Shown: positions 8,699 to 16,542, counted from the stretch's first letter. The stretch: 64,000 nt of DNA from Fusicatenibacter saccharivorans (GCF_027667425.1 NZ_JAQEGR010000007.1:62001-126000), one strand, 5' to 3'. Program-made: numbers and translations. The notes: a model not told the origin generated them from the sequence alone.

Positions 8699-8732
8699 GC
8701 GTTACACAAACAACGCCTATTGCGGATAGAAT
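8699..8732 (+). promoter_or_regulatory. Island promoter/operator motif, copy 3 (before the HAD gene)
   Basis: GCGTT-AC-ACAAA-CAA-CGC-CTAT at 8699-8720 and TAGAAT at 8727-8732. Spacing equals copies 1 and 2. The GCGTT...AACGC arms are most symmetrical here, favouring a dimeric binding protein. Confidence 0.65.
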
Positions 8733-8783
8733 AGGCACATAACAAAAAGCTGTTTCAGATCCAAGGTCAGGGAGGAAAGATAC

Positions 8784-9272
8784 ATGTGTAAAAGACATAA
8801 ACGTTTTGTGATATTTCTGGATGTTGACGGAGTGCTGAATACCACAACCACAGTCCAGAAAACCCCGGATGGATATACGGGGATTGATGATGCACGAGTG
8901 GAAGTCCTGGCAAAGACAATTGAAAAAATTGGTGGAGCAGATCTTGTTTTGTCTTCCGACTGGAAAGAAGTGAAACCGACAGATGATGATTATGTGTATC
9001 TCATTTCTAAACTTGCTTTGTGCGGGCTGTCGATCGATGGGCAGACACAGGATCAGATGTACAAAAGGGGAGAAGGGATTTTGAAATACCTGAAAGCACA
9101 TCCGGAGATTGAAGAGTATGTAGTTCTGGATGACTGCAGATTTGACTTTCAAAAGGACCGAAAACTCTGGGAACATCTGCTGCTCACCAATGGAATCGAA
9201 AACGCACAATTTGCATCGGAAACCCCGGCGGTGGAGGCAATCGTGTTTAGGGATTATCTGAAGCTGTTTTGA
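8784..9272 (+). CDS. HAD-fold phosphatase of the Swiss-army-knife RNA-repair type (HAD_SAK-like)
   Basis: 162 aa. FVIFLDVDGVLNTTT at residues ~8-22 is HAD motif I (DxDG), LVLSSDWKEV is motif II with the extended S-x-W typical of the HAD_SAK group, and VVLDDCRFD is the motif IV acidic cluster. These small HADs are found alone or fused to RNA ligases in bacterial RNA-repair proteins, where they remove terminal or cyclic phosphates from broken RNA. GGGAGGA precedes the ATG and the gene has its own copy of the island operator. The link to RNA ends fits the HD-domain and Ro60-like genes further on. Assignment to the exact subfamily is from memory of the motif layout. Confidence 0.72.
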   Translation: MCKRHKRFVIFLDVDGVLNTTTTVQKTPDGYTGIDDARVEVLAKTIEKIGGADLVLSSDWKEVKPTDDDYVYLISKLALCGLSIDGQTQDQMYKRGEGILKYLKAHPEIEEYVVLDDCRFDFQKDRKLWEHLLLTNGIENAQFASETPAVEAIVFRDYLKLF

Positions 9273-9375
9273 AACAGGAGTACTCAAATGAGAAAGAGAA
9301 TCAGCAGAATGATAGGAAATATATTGTAAAGTGACAAAAAAGTTTTTCTGCGCCAGATACTGAAGGAGGAGCAAA

Positions 9376-9810
9376 ATGAAAAATCAAATTACAAAAGAAA
9401 CCGTCTATCGTATCCCAGCTGATGTGAAGAGAGAAAGTGCTGTGACCCTGCAGGAAAAGCATCTGCTTCAGAAATTCACCAATATTCTCCGCGAGGATGG
9501 GAAAAATTACTGGTTCAATGCGGAGAGATTTCTGCGGACAGCGGAAGAATACAACTTTACAGTTTCAAGCATGATGAGAGACATCGAATTATCAGAGTAT
9601 GTGGAGGAAGAAGAGATTCCAAGTCTTAAGACGCTTCGCAGATTACTCAATTATTGTGAATATCCAGATGAGAAGCTTGTGGTCGGAATTCAGGCGATTA
9701 AACGGATTGGAAAAGCGCTGTACGGGAATCAAAATGCGTTCCTTGAAATTATCGATGAAGAGAGTCTTAGCTGCATGGCAGAGCAGTATCTGAAGATTCG
9801 GGAACAGTGA
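9376..9810 (+). CDS. Hypothetical alpha-helical protein (144 aa)
   Basis: AAGGAGGAG lies 6-7 nt before the ATG. Sequence is mostly helical and charged (VTLQEKHLLQKFTNILRED, SLKTLRRLLNYCEYPDEKL), without membrane segments or recognisable catalytic motifs. It is separated by ~100 nt from the HAD gene and probably shares its transcript. Unknown function. Confidence 0.6.
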   Translation: MKNQITKETVYRIPADVKRESAVTLQEKHLLQKFTNILREDGKNYWFNAERFLRTAEEYNFTVSSMMRDIELSEYVEEEEIPSLKTLRRLLNYCEYPDEKLVVGIQAIKRIGKALYGNQNAFLEIIDEESLSCMAEQYLKIREQ

Positions 9811-9848
9811 AAGTAAAATCCTGTGAAACAGAAAAGTGGCCAAAAGAG

Positions 9849-9882
9849 TGTCCACATGCAGGAACGGTTCCATGATAAGATA
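9849..9882 (+). promoter_or_regulatory. Possible second island promoter type, copy 1
   Basis: TGTCCACAT at 9849 and TAAGATA at 9876 recur with the same 27-nt spacing at 14184 and 14211, upstream of the AAA+ gene. It precedes the 10008 micro-gene and RNA A. It could be a -35/-10 pair of an alternative sigma factor; two copies only. The remainder of the 9811-10007 gap shows no ORF worth calling. Confidence 0.35.
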
Positions 9883-10007
9883 AGGCATACCCGGAAAGTA
9901 AACCACAAGTTCAATGCAAACGACGGAGAGACGTGGAATAATAGGAGTACATAAGAGCTCCGGCGGATGCATCAGAATACAGGACAGATCAGGAGGAACA
10001 ACTCGAT

Positions 10008-10169
10008 ATGACGTTGAACGAACTTTTCGCAATTCAGGAAGCAGACGTAACAAAAGAATTCCTGTTGAAAGCCGGCTGGAGTGAGATCGCAGAAGAACCG
10101 GCGGAGATATTCCGGCGGAGCAGGCTGGTTCCTGACAGAGTGGAATCACATAAGGAATACAAAAGTTAA
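10008..10169 (+). CDS. 53-aa acidic micro-protein immediately upstream of RNA A
   Basis: AGGAGG at 9991-9996 stands 11 nt before the ATG. The product begins MTLNELFAIQEADVTKEF and is amphipathic and charged, with no membrane segment. Its stop lies 11 nt before the 5' end of the tRNA-like RNA A, so RNA A would have to be processed out of, or started within, this transcript. RNAs B and D are also preceded by a small ORF, though of different sequence. Not recognised. Confidence 0.5.
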   Translation: MTLNELFAIQEADVTKEFLLKAGWSEIAEEPAEIFRRSRLVPDRVESHKEYKS

Positions 10170-10180
10170 AAGAGAAATAT

Positions 10181-10286
10181 GAGTGAGGTAGCTCAGCCAT
10201 GGTAGAGCAGAGAAACCAAGCCGATCATGGGTGTGGTCGGTACAGCAAAAGATCTATTGTCGCTGGTTCGATTCCAGCCCTCACTC
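10181..10286 (+). ncRNA. tRNA-like Y RNA candidate A
   Basis: Acceptor-like helix GAGTGAGG (10181-10188) pairs with CCTCACTC (10279-10286). TA follows as positions 8-9, then the D arm GCTC/GAGC with a G-G-containing loop, and the T arm GCTGG-TTCGATT-CCAGC (10262-10278). Instead of an anticodon arm there is a ~53-nt insert with a hairpin CCGATC/GGTCGG (10221-10240) closed by the 8-nt loop ATGGGTGT, followed by ACAGCAA at 10242. There is no anticodon stem or encoded CCA. The same hairpin and ACRGCAA motif recur in RNAs B, C and D beside the Ro60-like gene. Bacterial Y RNAs of the YrlA type combine a tRNA-like module with a Ro60-binding stem, so this is the best match. The outer A/T stem seen in B-D is not obvious here. 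Confidence 0.78.
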
Positions 10287-10340
10287 CTGAAACATGAAAA
10301 CTCACAGTCAACGTACAAAAGAATGGAGACGAGATCACAA

Positions 10341-10931
10341 ATGAACACAGGATCTGCAATCGAAACTGAAAGATTATTCCTTCTCCCAAGCCGGACGGAC
10401 AGAGACTCCGAGGCATTTTTACAAATGCTGCGGGATGATGGCGACTTCTACATATTCTGCGGAGTCAGCCCATCCGAAAAACATGTGATGGGGTTTGCCA
10501 ACTACTTTGAGAGAACCGATCATGAGCTTTGCACCTATTCCATTTTTCCCAAACAGCAGAAAGACAAGTTTATTGGTTACGTAGGCGTACATAGAGAAAT
10601 GGAAGACGAATACGAAATTGAATTTTATATCGCCAGAGAATACCGAAGAAACGGCTACTGTGAAGAAGCCAGCCGAGAGCTGATTAATCAGCTCTTTGGT
10701 GATGGGGTTTCTGCAAACGGAAAGAATCTTTTCATCGATAAGCTGTATGTGACAACCCAGACAGAAAATGAACCAACGATCAGCCTGCTGCGGAAGCTGG
10801 GGTTCAGAGAAGTAGAGGACGGCCCGGTCATGGTTGTGCTGGGTAACATTTTCGAAAAAGAAGATAATTTTTTCGCACACGAAGTAGTAAAACTGGTACT
10901 GACAAAGGAGGAGTTTTCTGATGGCAATTAA
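10341..10931 (+). CDS. GNAT-family N-acetyltransferase (RimJ/RimL-like)
   Basis: 196 aa from ATG 10341. MNTGSAIETERLFLLPSR is a typical GNAT N-terminus (ETERL). FIGYVGVHREMEDEYEIEFY and AREYRRNGYCEEASRELI form the acetyl-CoA binding strand/loop, and NEPTISLLRKLGF is the C-terminal signature. These enzymes transfer acetyl groups from acetyl-CoA to protein N-termini, aminoglycosides or aminoacyl-nucleotides; the substrate is unknown. The frame extends upstream through RNA A, but that is chance because the RNA structure occupies it. The gene begins 55 nt after RNA A and its stop overlaps the next start by 11 nt. Confidence 0.82.
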   Translation: MNTGSAIETERLFLLPSRTDRDSEAFLQMLRDDGDFYIFCGVSPSEKHVMGFANYFERTDHELCTYSIFPKQQKDKFIGYVGVHREMEDEYEIEFYIAREYRRNGYCEEASRELINQLFGDGVSANGKNLFIDKLYVTTQTENEPTISLLRKLGFREVEDGPVMVVLGNIFEKEDNFFAHEVVKLVLTKEEFSDGN

Positions 10932-11487
10932 ATTTGAAGAACTGAGAAAATATGTTGCACGCAATGTCCGCTTATCCATCTGTTTTGAGGATGGTTATTA
11001 CCACGATTATCTGATGATGTCAGACATTCCGGAACAGAAATATGCCGGCTTTTACATCTATGGAGTCGGAATGGTGGATGTGGAATTTTACAGAGATGTC
11101 TATACGGCTTTGCCGGAACCGGAAGGAGAATGTTGGTGCAGTAAAGATGATACAATGAATCCGGCGATGGAACTTATGATTTCGGAAGAACCGCGGGATA
11201 TCAAACGGAGTGTGGAACAGAAGCTTTTGTTCCGGGATCTAAAACCGTATCTGCAGATCGGCAGACATTTTTCTATCGTAAATCGAAATGACTGGTCATC
11301 TGAATACTATGAATATCGGAGTGAGATACCGGAGAAATACGATGATATGTATGTGTACGGCATCGGAATGGAAGAGTGTCCACATGTTGAGAAAATGTGG
11401 ATGGATGTTCAGTATGAAACGGTTCACAGAAAGCAGATGGTGATTGTGCTTTCCAATCAGCCGAGAGAAGATCTGAGAACAGAATAA
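10921..11487 (+). CDS. Hypothetical protein with two tandem related domains (188 aa)
   Basis: The ATG lies inside the end of the GNAT gene after AGGAGG, indicating translational coupling. Two halves align: FEELRKYVARNVRLSICF...SDIPEQKYAGFYIYGVGMVDVEF (first ~60 residues) and FRDLKPYLQIGRHFSIVN...SEIPEKYDDMYVYGIGMEECPHV (about 100-155). The shared pattern SEIPEKY-x2-hYhYGhGM suggests an ancient internal duplication of a ~70-residue alpha/beta unit. Function unknown; co-expression with the acetyltransferase is likely. Confidence 0.65.
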   Translation: MAIKFEELRKYVARNVRLSICFEDGYYHDYLMMSDIPEQKYAGFYIYGVGMVDVEFYRDVYTALPEPEGECWCSKDDTMNPAMELMISEEPRDIKRSVEQKLLFRDLKPYLQIGRHFSIVNRNDWSSEYYEYRSEIPEKYDDMYVYGIGMEECPHVEKMWMDVQYETVHRKQMVIVLSNQPREDLRTE

Positions 11488-11536
11488 AAGAGAACTTTTT
11501 ATGCAACGGAAAAAGGAAAGGAAGAGAGCCAGAGAT

Positions 11537-12847
11537 ATGGATAGAGATCACACGTTTGATTTACCAGATTTAACAGAAGACTTCTGGAAAACCGTTGTGT
11601 TTGCACAGGAGGATCCCCCTTCTGGAATGGGCGGCCCGGGATGTGTATGTCTGCTCAGCAAAGAGGGAAAAGAGTATATTTTCGGATTTGAAGAGACACC
11701 ATTTTACAAAAGTACCGAGCTTTTCCCGATCTTTGAGACGACCGATGAAAGAATTGGTTATCGTCATAAATATAAAGCAGAAGATCACGGCTGGAAATAT
11801 CTGGAGAAAGAAAATGCACTGATCCGGGAAGACATTCTGGATGAGTACAGCAAAGCGGCTGCGGAGGCGAAACGGGAAAAGGAAAATTTCTGGCATTTTT
11901 ATGCCATCGATCTGGCCGGCCGGGCAATTGGCGTGGAGCATCTGGAACGATATGATTACATCGGAAGCGTTCTGTACAGGGAAAGAATGGATCGGGAAAT
12001 GGCGGAACGCCGGAAAAAACGCGAGAAGGAGAAACTGACGGAGAACGAATTTAACTGGAAGCCGATGCATGTGAACAATATTCCGGACAATTCTGAGATG
12101 GGCGTTTACGCACTGTTGATGAGAAGGAATGACGGAAAAATCAAGGGTGTAAAATACTCGATTCTGTATCAGTACGAGGAGCACAGCCCGATGCTGATAT
12201 ACAGTGATGCAAAGGTGGAAGCCTATATTCTTTTCTACGCGGATTACGATGATATCATCGGTCCGTGGGATTATCATTCTGTCAGCAGACAGGAATGTGC
12301 AGAGCTTTACGGAAAAGAAAATCATTTTCCGCCGGAATTGGCATATTATGACTGGATTACGTTTTCAGATGGTGATATTCATAACTTCGGCAGATTTCTC
12401 CGCACATTCCAAAGTCTGGAAGAAGCTAAAGCATATGCGATGTATTATGCGAATGTGAACAGCGGCGGAATCAACAAGAAAACAATTCTGAAACAGGAGG
12501 AGGAATCCAGAATCGAAGATCATGTGAACCGTATTGCACATTACGAAGCATATCAGATGTATCGAAAATATTATAAAGAAATTCTGGATGCTATCAGCGA
12601 AGAAAACTGTTTCCCGGATTCCTGCAGCGGAGGCGGTGTATATCTGCGGGAGGCAATTTTAAAGAAAGTGCCGGAGATCACAGAAGAACAGCTCAGGATG
12701 ATCTGGAGAGAACTTCCATTTGTGATTGAGAAGAGAACGCAGGACTGGATTGAACGGGAAAAGCAGTTCAGTGAAAATTATATCCGAAAGGCCAAAAAGC
12801 GGAAACCCGGGAAAACGAAAAGAACCGCAGATCAGATCGGGAAATAA
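11537..12847 (+). CDS. Large hypothetical island protein (436 aa)
   Basis: I prefer ATG 11537 (after GGAAAGGAAGAGAG) over the earlier ATG at 11501, which has no ribosome binding site. The protein is soluble. It begins MDRDHTFDLPDLTEDFW, has a basic coiled-coil-like segment (RMDREMAERRKKREKEKL) near residue 160 and a Lys/Arg-rich C-terminus (RKAKKRKPGKTKRT) that could bind nucleic acid. No catalytic motif is recognised. It sits between the duplicated-domain protein and the 12862 gene with short gaps, so it belongs to the same operon. Confidence 0.6.
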   Translation: MDRDHTFDLPDLTEDFWKTVVFAQEDPPSGMGGPGCVCLLSKEGKEYIFGFEETPFYKSTELFPIFETTDERIGYRHKYKAEDHGWKYLEKENALIREDILDEYSKAAAEAKREKENFWHFYAIDLAGRAIGVEHLERYDYIGSVLYRERMDREMAERRKKREKEKLTENEFNWKPMHVNNIPDNSEMGVYALLMRRNDGKIKGVKYSILYQYEEHSPMLIYSDAKVEAYILFYADYDDIIGPWDYHSVSRQECAELYGKENHFPPELAYYDWITFSDGDIHNFGRFLRTFQSLEEAKAYAMYYANVNSGGINKKTILKQEEESRIEDHVNRIAHYEAYQMYRKYYKEILDAISEENCFPDSCSGGGVYLREAILKKVPEITEEQLRMIWRELPFVIEKRTQDWIEREKQFSENYIRKAKKRKPGKTKRTADQIGK

Positions 12848-12861
12848 AGGAGAGGTGCAAT

Positions 12862-13686
12862 ATGGGTATTTTAGAATTTCTGGAATGTTTTGATCCACTG
12901 ACGGAAATCTGCGTTGAAGATGCCACGGAAGTCGTGTTTGAAGGAAGGGCAGAAGATTTTCCTGAAGAAAAGGATAAGGCCTATATCATCGTTCCGTCTC
13001 GCACAAACAACAGAGATGGCGTGATTAGGCTGTTTGTTTCGAAACAGGAATATTTGGAGAAAAAGTGCGGGCAAAATAAAATATATGTACTGGATGCACT
13101 TTTGGCTATTCTGTATTCTGTTATGAGAAAAAATTCTGAAGCAAAACAGGTATTTCTTACCATGGTGGAAAAAGCGGAGGACTATAATGAAATACTGCAG
13201 AAGTGGGAAAAAGCTCCTGAGAAAGAAAAAGAGCCGCTTGAACGGGAAAAACAGGGGAGATGGAAAGCTTTTCTGGAGGAAAAAGAGCATCTTCTTCGGG
13301 AAATGAAACAAATAGAACCACTTTGGGATATTTCGGGTCAGTGGATCGGATACAGCCAGGAAGAGCTGGAGTATTTTGCAGAGTATCTGGTAAGAAGAAA
13401 GAACATGCTTCTGGAAAGAAAACACACGCTGGAAGCACAAAGCTGGGCACAATGCCATGAAGATGAACTTTGCCAGATCATGAAAGCGGACTACCCAAAT
13501 GAGGGGATTGCAGCGTTGGCACTGGAAAAGCAGTATGGACTGGATGAACAGCAGGCCAGAATGATTTTCGATTTGAGATTTCGATTCATGTTTGGAACAG
13601 CCAGAGATCTGGTAGAACGAGACAATATGGTAATTGGACGTATGCTTGAAATTTTTCTGAAAGATGAGGGAGGGGCAGAAGGATGA
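12862..13686 (+). CDS. Hypothetical coiled-coil protein (274 aa)
   Basis: AAAGGAGAGG precedes the ATG by 7 nt. Residues ~110-160 are strongly charged and helical (KWEKAPEKEKEPLEREKQG, FLEEKEHLLREMKQIE), predicted coiled coil. The C-terminal part (ALEKQYGLDEQQARMIFDLR) resembles the DEQQA-x-MI-DhR element seen near type II topoisomerase-like or other helical regulators, but no assignment is safe. Its last codons overlap the start of the following P-loop gene (ATGA), so the two products are probably made in a fixed ratio. Confidence 0.58.
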   Translation: MGILEFLECFDPLTEICVEDATEVVFEGRAEDFPEEKDKAYIIVPSRTNNRDGVIRLFVSKQEYLEKKCGQNKIYVLDALLAILYSVMRKNSEAKQVFLTMVEKAEDYNEILQKWEKAPEKEKEPLEREKQGRWKAFLEEKEHLLREMKQIEPLWDISGQWIGYSQEELEYFAEYLVRRKNMLLERKHTLEAQSWAQCHEDELCQIMKADYPNEGIAALALEKQYGLDEQQARMIFDLRFRFMFGTARDLVERDNMVIGRMLEIFLKDEGGAEG

Positions 13687-14174
13687 TTTTCCTGGCGGGA
13701 TCTGCGGCGAGCGGAAAAACGAAAAAAGCGGTTGCATATGGCTGGAAAGAGCGAAAAACCAGCGAGGATGGAGTTCTCCTTTTTTCACTGCAGCATGAAA
13801 AGAAGGAGATGTGGAAGATTCTGCAGAGCATGTACGGGCAGGAGGAGCTTTCCAAGATAGAAATTGATGATACACCAGCGATGATGGTGGAGAGAATGGC
13901 AGAAATCATAGCGCAGAAAGCAGAGAATGGAGCAATTTCTGTTTTTGTGATTGATGAAGTGCCGATGATGACAAGCAGAAAAAATTTTGCCGACAGAAAA
14001 GAAGAGCTGCGGTATATGATTGGCTTGCTGGGAAACTGCGAGAAAAAAGAACATGTTGTGATTGTAGCCGTTATTCCAGTGTCGAAATACTGTACAGAAA
14101 TGCAGAAGAAAAAAGAAGTAAGTACCTGTTATGGAGAAATAGAAAAACCAGAAAATTGTCTGGTTTTCGTATAG
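13683..14174 (+). CDS. Small P-loop NTPase (RecA/DnaB-like, 163 aa)
   Basis: Starts MIFLAGSAASGKTKKAVAY, with Walker A GSAASGKT at residues 6-13. VFVIDEVPMM around residue 97 is Walker B. The short core lacks an obvious arginine finger and resembles RecA/DnaB-type helicase cores or stand-alone ATPase subunits. The ATG overlaps the upstream stop, showing translational coupling with the coiled-coil protein. ATP-driven action on nucleic acid is plausible but unproven. Confidence 0.68.
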   Translation: MIFLAGSAASGKTKKAVAYGWKERKTSEDGVLLFSLQHEKKEMWKILQSMYGQEELSKIEIDDTPAMMVERMAEIIAQKAENGAISVFVIDEVPMMTSRKNFADRKEELRYMIGLLGNCEKKEHVVIVAVIPVSKYCTEMQKKKEVSTCYGEIEKPENCLVFV

Positions 14175-14183
14175 ACAAGAACC

Positions 14184-14217
14184 TGTCCACATATGGGATA
14201 CGGCAGGTGGTAAGATA
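14184..14217 (+). promoter_or_regulatory. Possible second island promoter type, copy 2
   Basis: TGTCCACAT (14184) and TAAGATA (14211) with the same 27-nt spacing as at 9849. It stands about 60 nt before the AAA+ gene's ATG, in an otherwise non-coding 103-nt gap. Confidence 0.35.
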
Positions 14218-14277
14218 GCAGGTAGAAAGAGACAACAGAAGGATTACCAGTAAAAGCTCCAAGGGAGGTAGCAGCGA

Positions 14278-16344
14278 ATGATTCTTTACAAATACACAGC
14301 AGACTGTTCAAAACTGAATCTGGAACAGGAGGATTCAACGAAGGAAGGATATGAGCGTCTCTATTCCAGACGGAGTGATGCTGCGGAATGGAACAGCAAG
14401 TTTTACACTGCCTACCGTACAGAAAAGAAGTTTTTCATTATGATCAGTGATATTCTGAATGGTCAGATGACGATTGTGGCTGCACTTGAGATGGAAGTGG
14501 TTCCCCGGGTATGTGTGGATTGTATTCAGAAGATACTGCCGGAAATTGAGTTGCTTGCGTATGAGGAGATCACAAATGATGCGTTTTGCAAAGAACTGGT
14601 TCGGGCAGAACGGAATAACTGGACGGAGTGTTACAGCGGGTCGCTGAAGGAAAAATTAAAACTTGCGATAGAACCAGAACATCACAGTTTTTTTGAACCT
14701 GTTGCGTATCAGGTAAGTGAACGGATTTATACCGCTCAAAATATGACCAGACAAAAGCAGGCGGAGCAGATGCAGGAAATTATGGCATCGGAAAGCTTCT
14801 ATGACGAAATGGAGCGGATTTACGCCCCGGAAAATGAAAAACGTTTTGTTGGGCATCCGGTTCATTATCTGATCACAGCCGGTGACAAAGCGGCTGCGGA
14901 TGATATGATAGATCTTCTGATTCCGGCACTGCTGGAGAATCAACGATTGCTGAGCGGCAGAGTTTACGATGTGCAGAAGATGACATACAAGGCAGAGCGG
15001 GAAGATAATTTTGACAATATTTTCTCCAGTGCTAGAGGCGGAACAGTGATTCTGAATCTGGAAGGTGAAAAGAGTACAGGAATGTATGCCACCGGCAATT
15101 ATGATCTGGCGAAAACACTTGGGAAGAAACTGAATGAGTATGGAAATTCTACATTGTTTATCTTTGTGGACATTTCCGGAAGCCGCAGCGTATCGGATGA
15201 GACGATAGCGGAAATTCTTTCCAACGCGGATCTGATTCAGATTCAGGAAGGCCAGGGAGATCTGGAACGGGCGACGGGCTATTTGAAACGTCTGGCGGAT
15301 AAGACAGAGTATCACGACTACACGATAGAAGAGCTGACGCGGTATCTTCCGAAAGAAAAGAAATTGTATTCTGTATCGGATATCTTTTCTGCCTACAACA
15401 GATGGTACGGAAGCGGATTAAAAACGCATATTTACAAGGCCTACAAACAAAAAGACCTCGTCAAAATTCAACTGAAAAAGAAGACAGACAAGCCGTATGT
15501 GGAGCTGCAGAAAATGGTAGGCCTGTCGGATGTAAAGAAAGTGACAGATGAGATTCTGGCGGCGGCCAAAATGCAGAAAATGCGGAAACAGATGGGTCTT
15601 CCGGGGGTTCAGTCATCCATGCATATGCTGTTTTCCGGAAATCCAGGGACAGCAAAGACAACCGTGGCGCGTCTGCTATCCCAGGTCTTGAAGGAAGAGG
15701 AAGTGCTGAAATATGGCCACATTGTAGAGTGCGGCAGACAGGATCTGGTCGGAAAATATGTCGGCTGGACGGCACAGATTGTTGAGAGTAAATTTCAGGC
15801 GGCGCGTGGCGGCATTCTGTTTATCGATGAGGCGTATTCTCTTGTAGAAGACAACCGCACGTATGGCGCCGAGGCGATCAATACCATTGTGCAGGAGATG
15901 GAGAATTACCGGGATGAGGTCATTGTCATTTTTGCAGGATATCCGGAGAAGATGAAGGAGTTTCTGGAGCAGAATGAAGGTCTTGCAAGCCGCATTGCCT
16001 TTCACCTGAATTTCCCGGATTACTCACCGGTAGAACTGACGCAGATTCTGGATCTGATGCTGGAAAAATCGGAATACCGGATGGACGAAAGAACAAGGGA
16101 AAAATGCTTTTCCATCTGCGCCGATGCCTGTCGGGAAGAAAATTACGGCAATGGACGGTTTGTCAGAAACCTGCTGGACCACGCTATCATGCGCCAGGCA
16201 GACCGCCTCATTCGGGAACATCAGAATGGTACGCTGGAAAAAGAGGAGGCCTGTCTTCTGACGGCGGACGATTTCGAGATGATCGGACTGAAAAAGAAAC
16301 CGCAGAGTCGGCAGATCGGATTCTGTGCCGGGCGAACAGCATAA
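14278..16344 (+). CDS. CbxX/CfqX (SpoVK-like) AAA+ ATPase with a novel N-terminal domain
   Basis: 688 aa; AAGGGAGGT precedes the ATG. The C-terminal half is a CbxX/CfqX AAA+ module: LSDVKKVTDEI, Walker A SGNPGTAKTTVAR (~residue 455), the pore-loop region YVGWTA, Walker B GGILFIDEAYSL, sensor region VIVIFAGYPEKM, and the arginine-rich SRIAFHLNFPDY segment. Relatives include the Rubisco activase CbbX and SpoVK; all remodel protein complexes with ATP. The N-terminal ~420 residues match no family I know. SpoVK proteins are normally ~320 aa, so this is an island-specific remodeler rather than the sporulation gene. It lies just upstream of the RNA module and may act on one of its protein partners (inference). 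Confidence 0.82.
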   Translation: MILYKYTADCSKLNLEQEDSTKEGYERLYSRRSDAAEWNSKFYTAYRTEKKFFIMISDILNGQMTIVAALEMEVVPRVCVDCIQKILPEIELLAYEEITNDAFCKELVRAERNNWTECYSGSLKEKLKLAIEPEHHSFFEPVAYQVSERIYTAQNMTRQKQAEQMQEIMASESFYDEMERIYAPENEKRFVGHPVHYLITAGDKAAADDMIDLLIPALLENQRLLSGRVYDVQKMTYKAEREDNFDNIFSSARGGTVILNLEGEKSTGMYATGNYDLAKTLGKKLNEYGNSTLFIFVDISGSRSVSDETIAEILSNADLIQIQEGQGDLERATGYLKRLADKTEYHDYTIEELTRYLPKEKKLYSVSDIFSAYNRWYGSGLKTHIYKAYKQKDLVKIQLKKKTDKPYVELQKMVGLSDVKKVTDEILAAAKMQKMRKQMGLPGVQSSMHMLFSGNPGTAKTTVARLLSQVLKEEEVLKYGHIVECGRQDLVGKYVGWTAQIVESKFQAARGGILFIDEAYSLVEDNRTYGAEAINTIVQEMENYRDEVIVIFAGYPEKMKEFLEQNEGLASRIAFHLNFPDYSPVELTQILDLMLEKSEYRMDERTREKCFSICADACREENYGNGRFVRNLLDHAIMRQADRLIREHQNGTLEKEEACLLTADDFEMIGLKKKPQSRQIGFCAGRTA

Positions 16345-16356
16345 AAAATCAGCAAA

Positions 16357-16400
16357 AAAAATTAAACCAGCGGTTAAGTGCAGAAAACGAAAGCATGTGA
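16357..16400 (+). pseudogene. 3'-end remnant of a paralogue of the 19412 gene
   Basis: Just after the AAA+ stop, the DNA reads KLNQRLSAENESM-stop in one frame. The gene at 19412 ends KLNQKLNAKIENM-stop, and the DNA identity continues beyond both stop codons (ACAGTATAT versus ATAGTATAT). This is the tail of a second copy of the zinc-phospholipase-like gene, so the RNA/Ro60 module once had another copy here or was rearranged. Confidence 0.7.
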
Positions 16401-16410
16401 TACAGTATAT

Positions 16411-16490
16411 GCATGAAGATTGCGGGAGTGCAAAGCACGTAGCAATCTGGTATCAAAGGGGTCAAAAAACCTTTTGACCCCAACATCTAT
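16411..16490 (+). repeat. Structured ~80-bp insertion element with the GGGGTCAAAA hairpin
   Basis: Contains hairpin 1 (AGATTGC 16417-16423 with GCAATCT 16442-16448, inner GTGC/GCAC) and hairpin 2 (GGGGTCAAAA 16458-16467 with TTTTGACCCC 16472-16481), then CAACATCTAT. In the duplicated segment at 20101-20130 the flanking sequences (...GTATAT and AACAAAGCACGG) are joined without it, so it behaves like an insertion with an empty-site copy. Hairpin 2 plus CAACATCTAT recurs at 20714-20746. Confidence 0.6.
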
Positions 16491-16542
16491 ACATAACAAA
16501 ACACGGATATTTATAAAAAGACCAGAAAGGGGGAATGAACAC

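Noticed and set aside
10227..10340. Upstream extension of the GNAT frame
   Set aside because: It starts within the conserved hairpin loop (ATG of ATGGGTGT) of RNA A and has no ribosome site; the GNAT N-terminus begins at ATG 10341.
14278..16344. Sporulation gene spoVK
   Set aside because: The AAA+ core is related, but the protein is about twice as long with an unrelated N-terminal half and sits in an accessory island.
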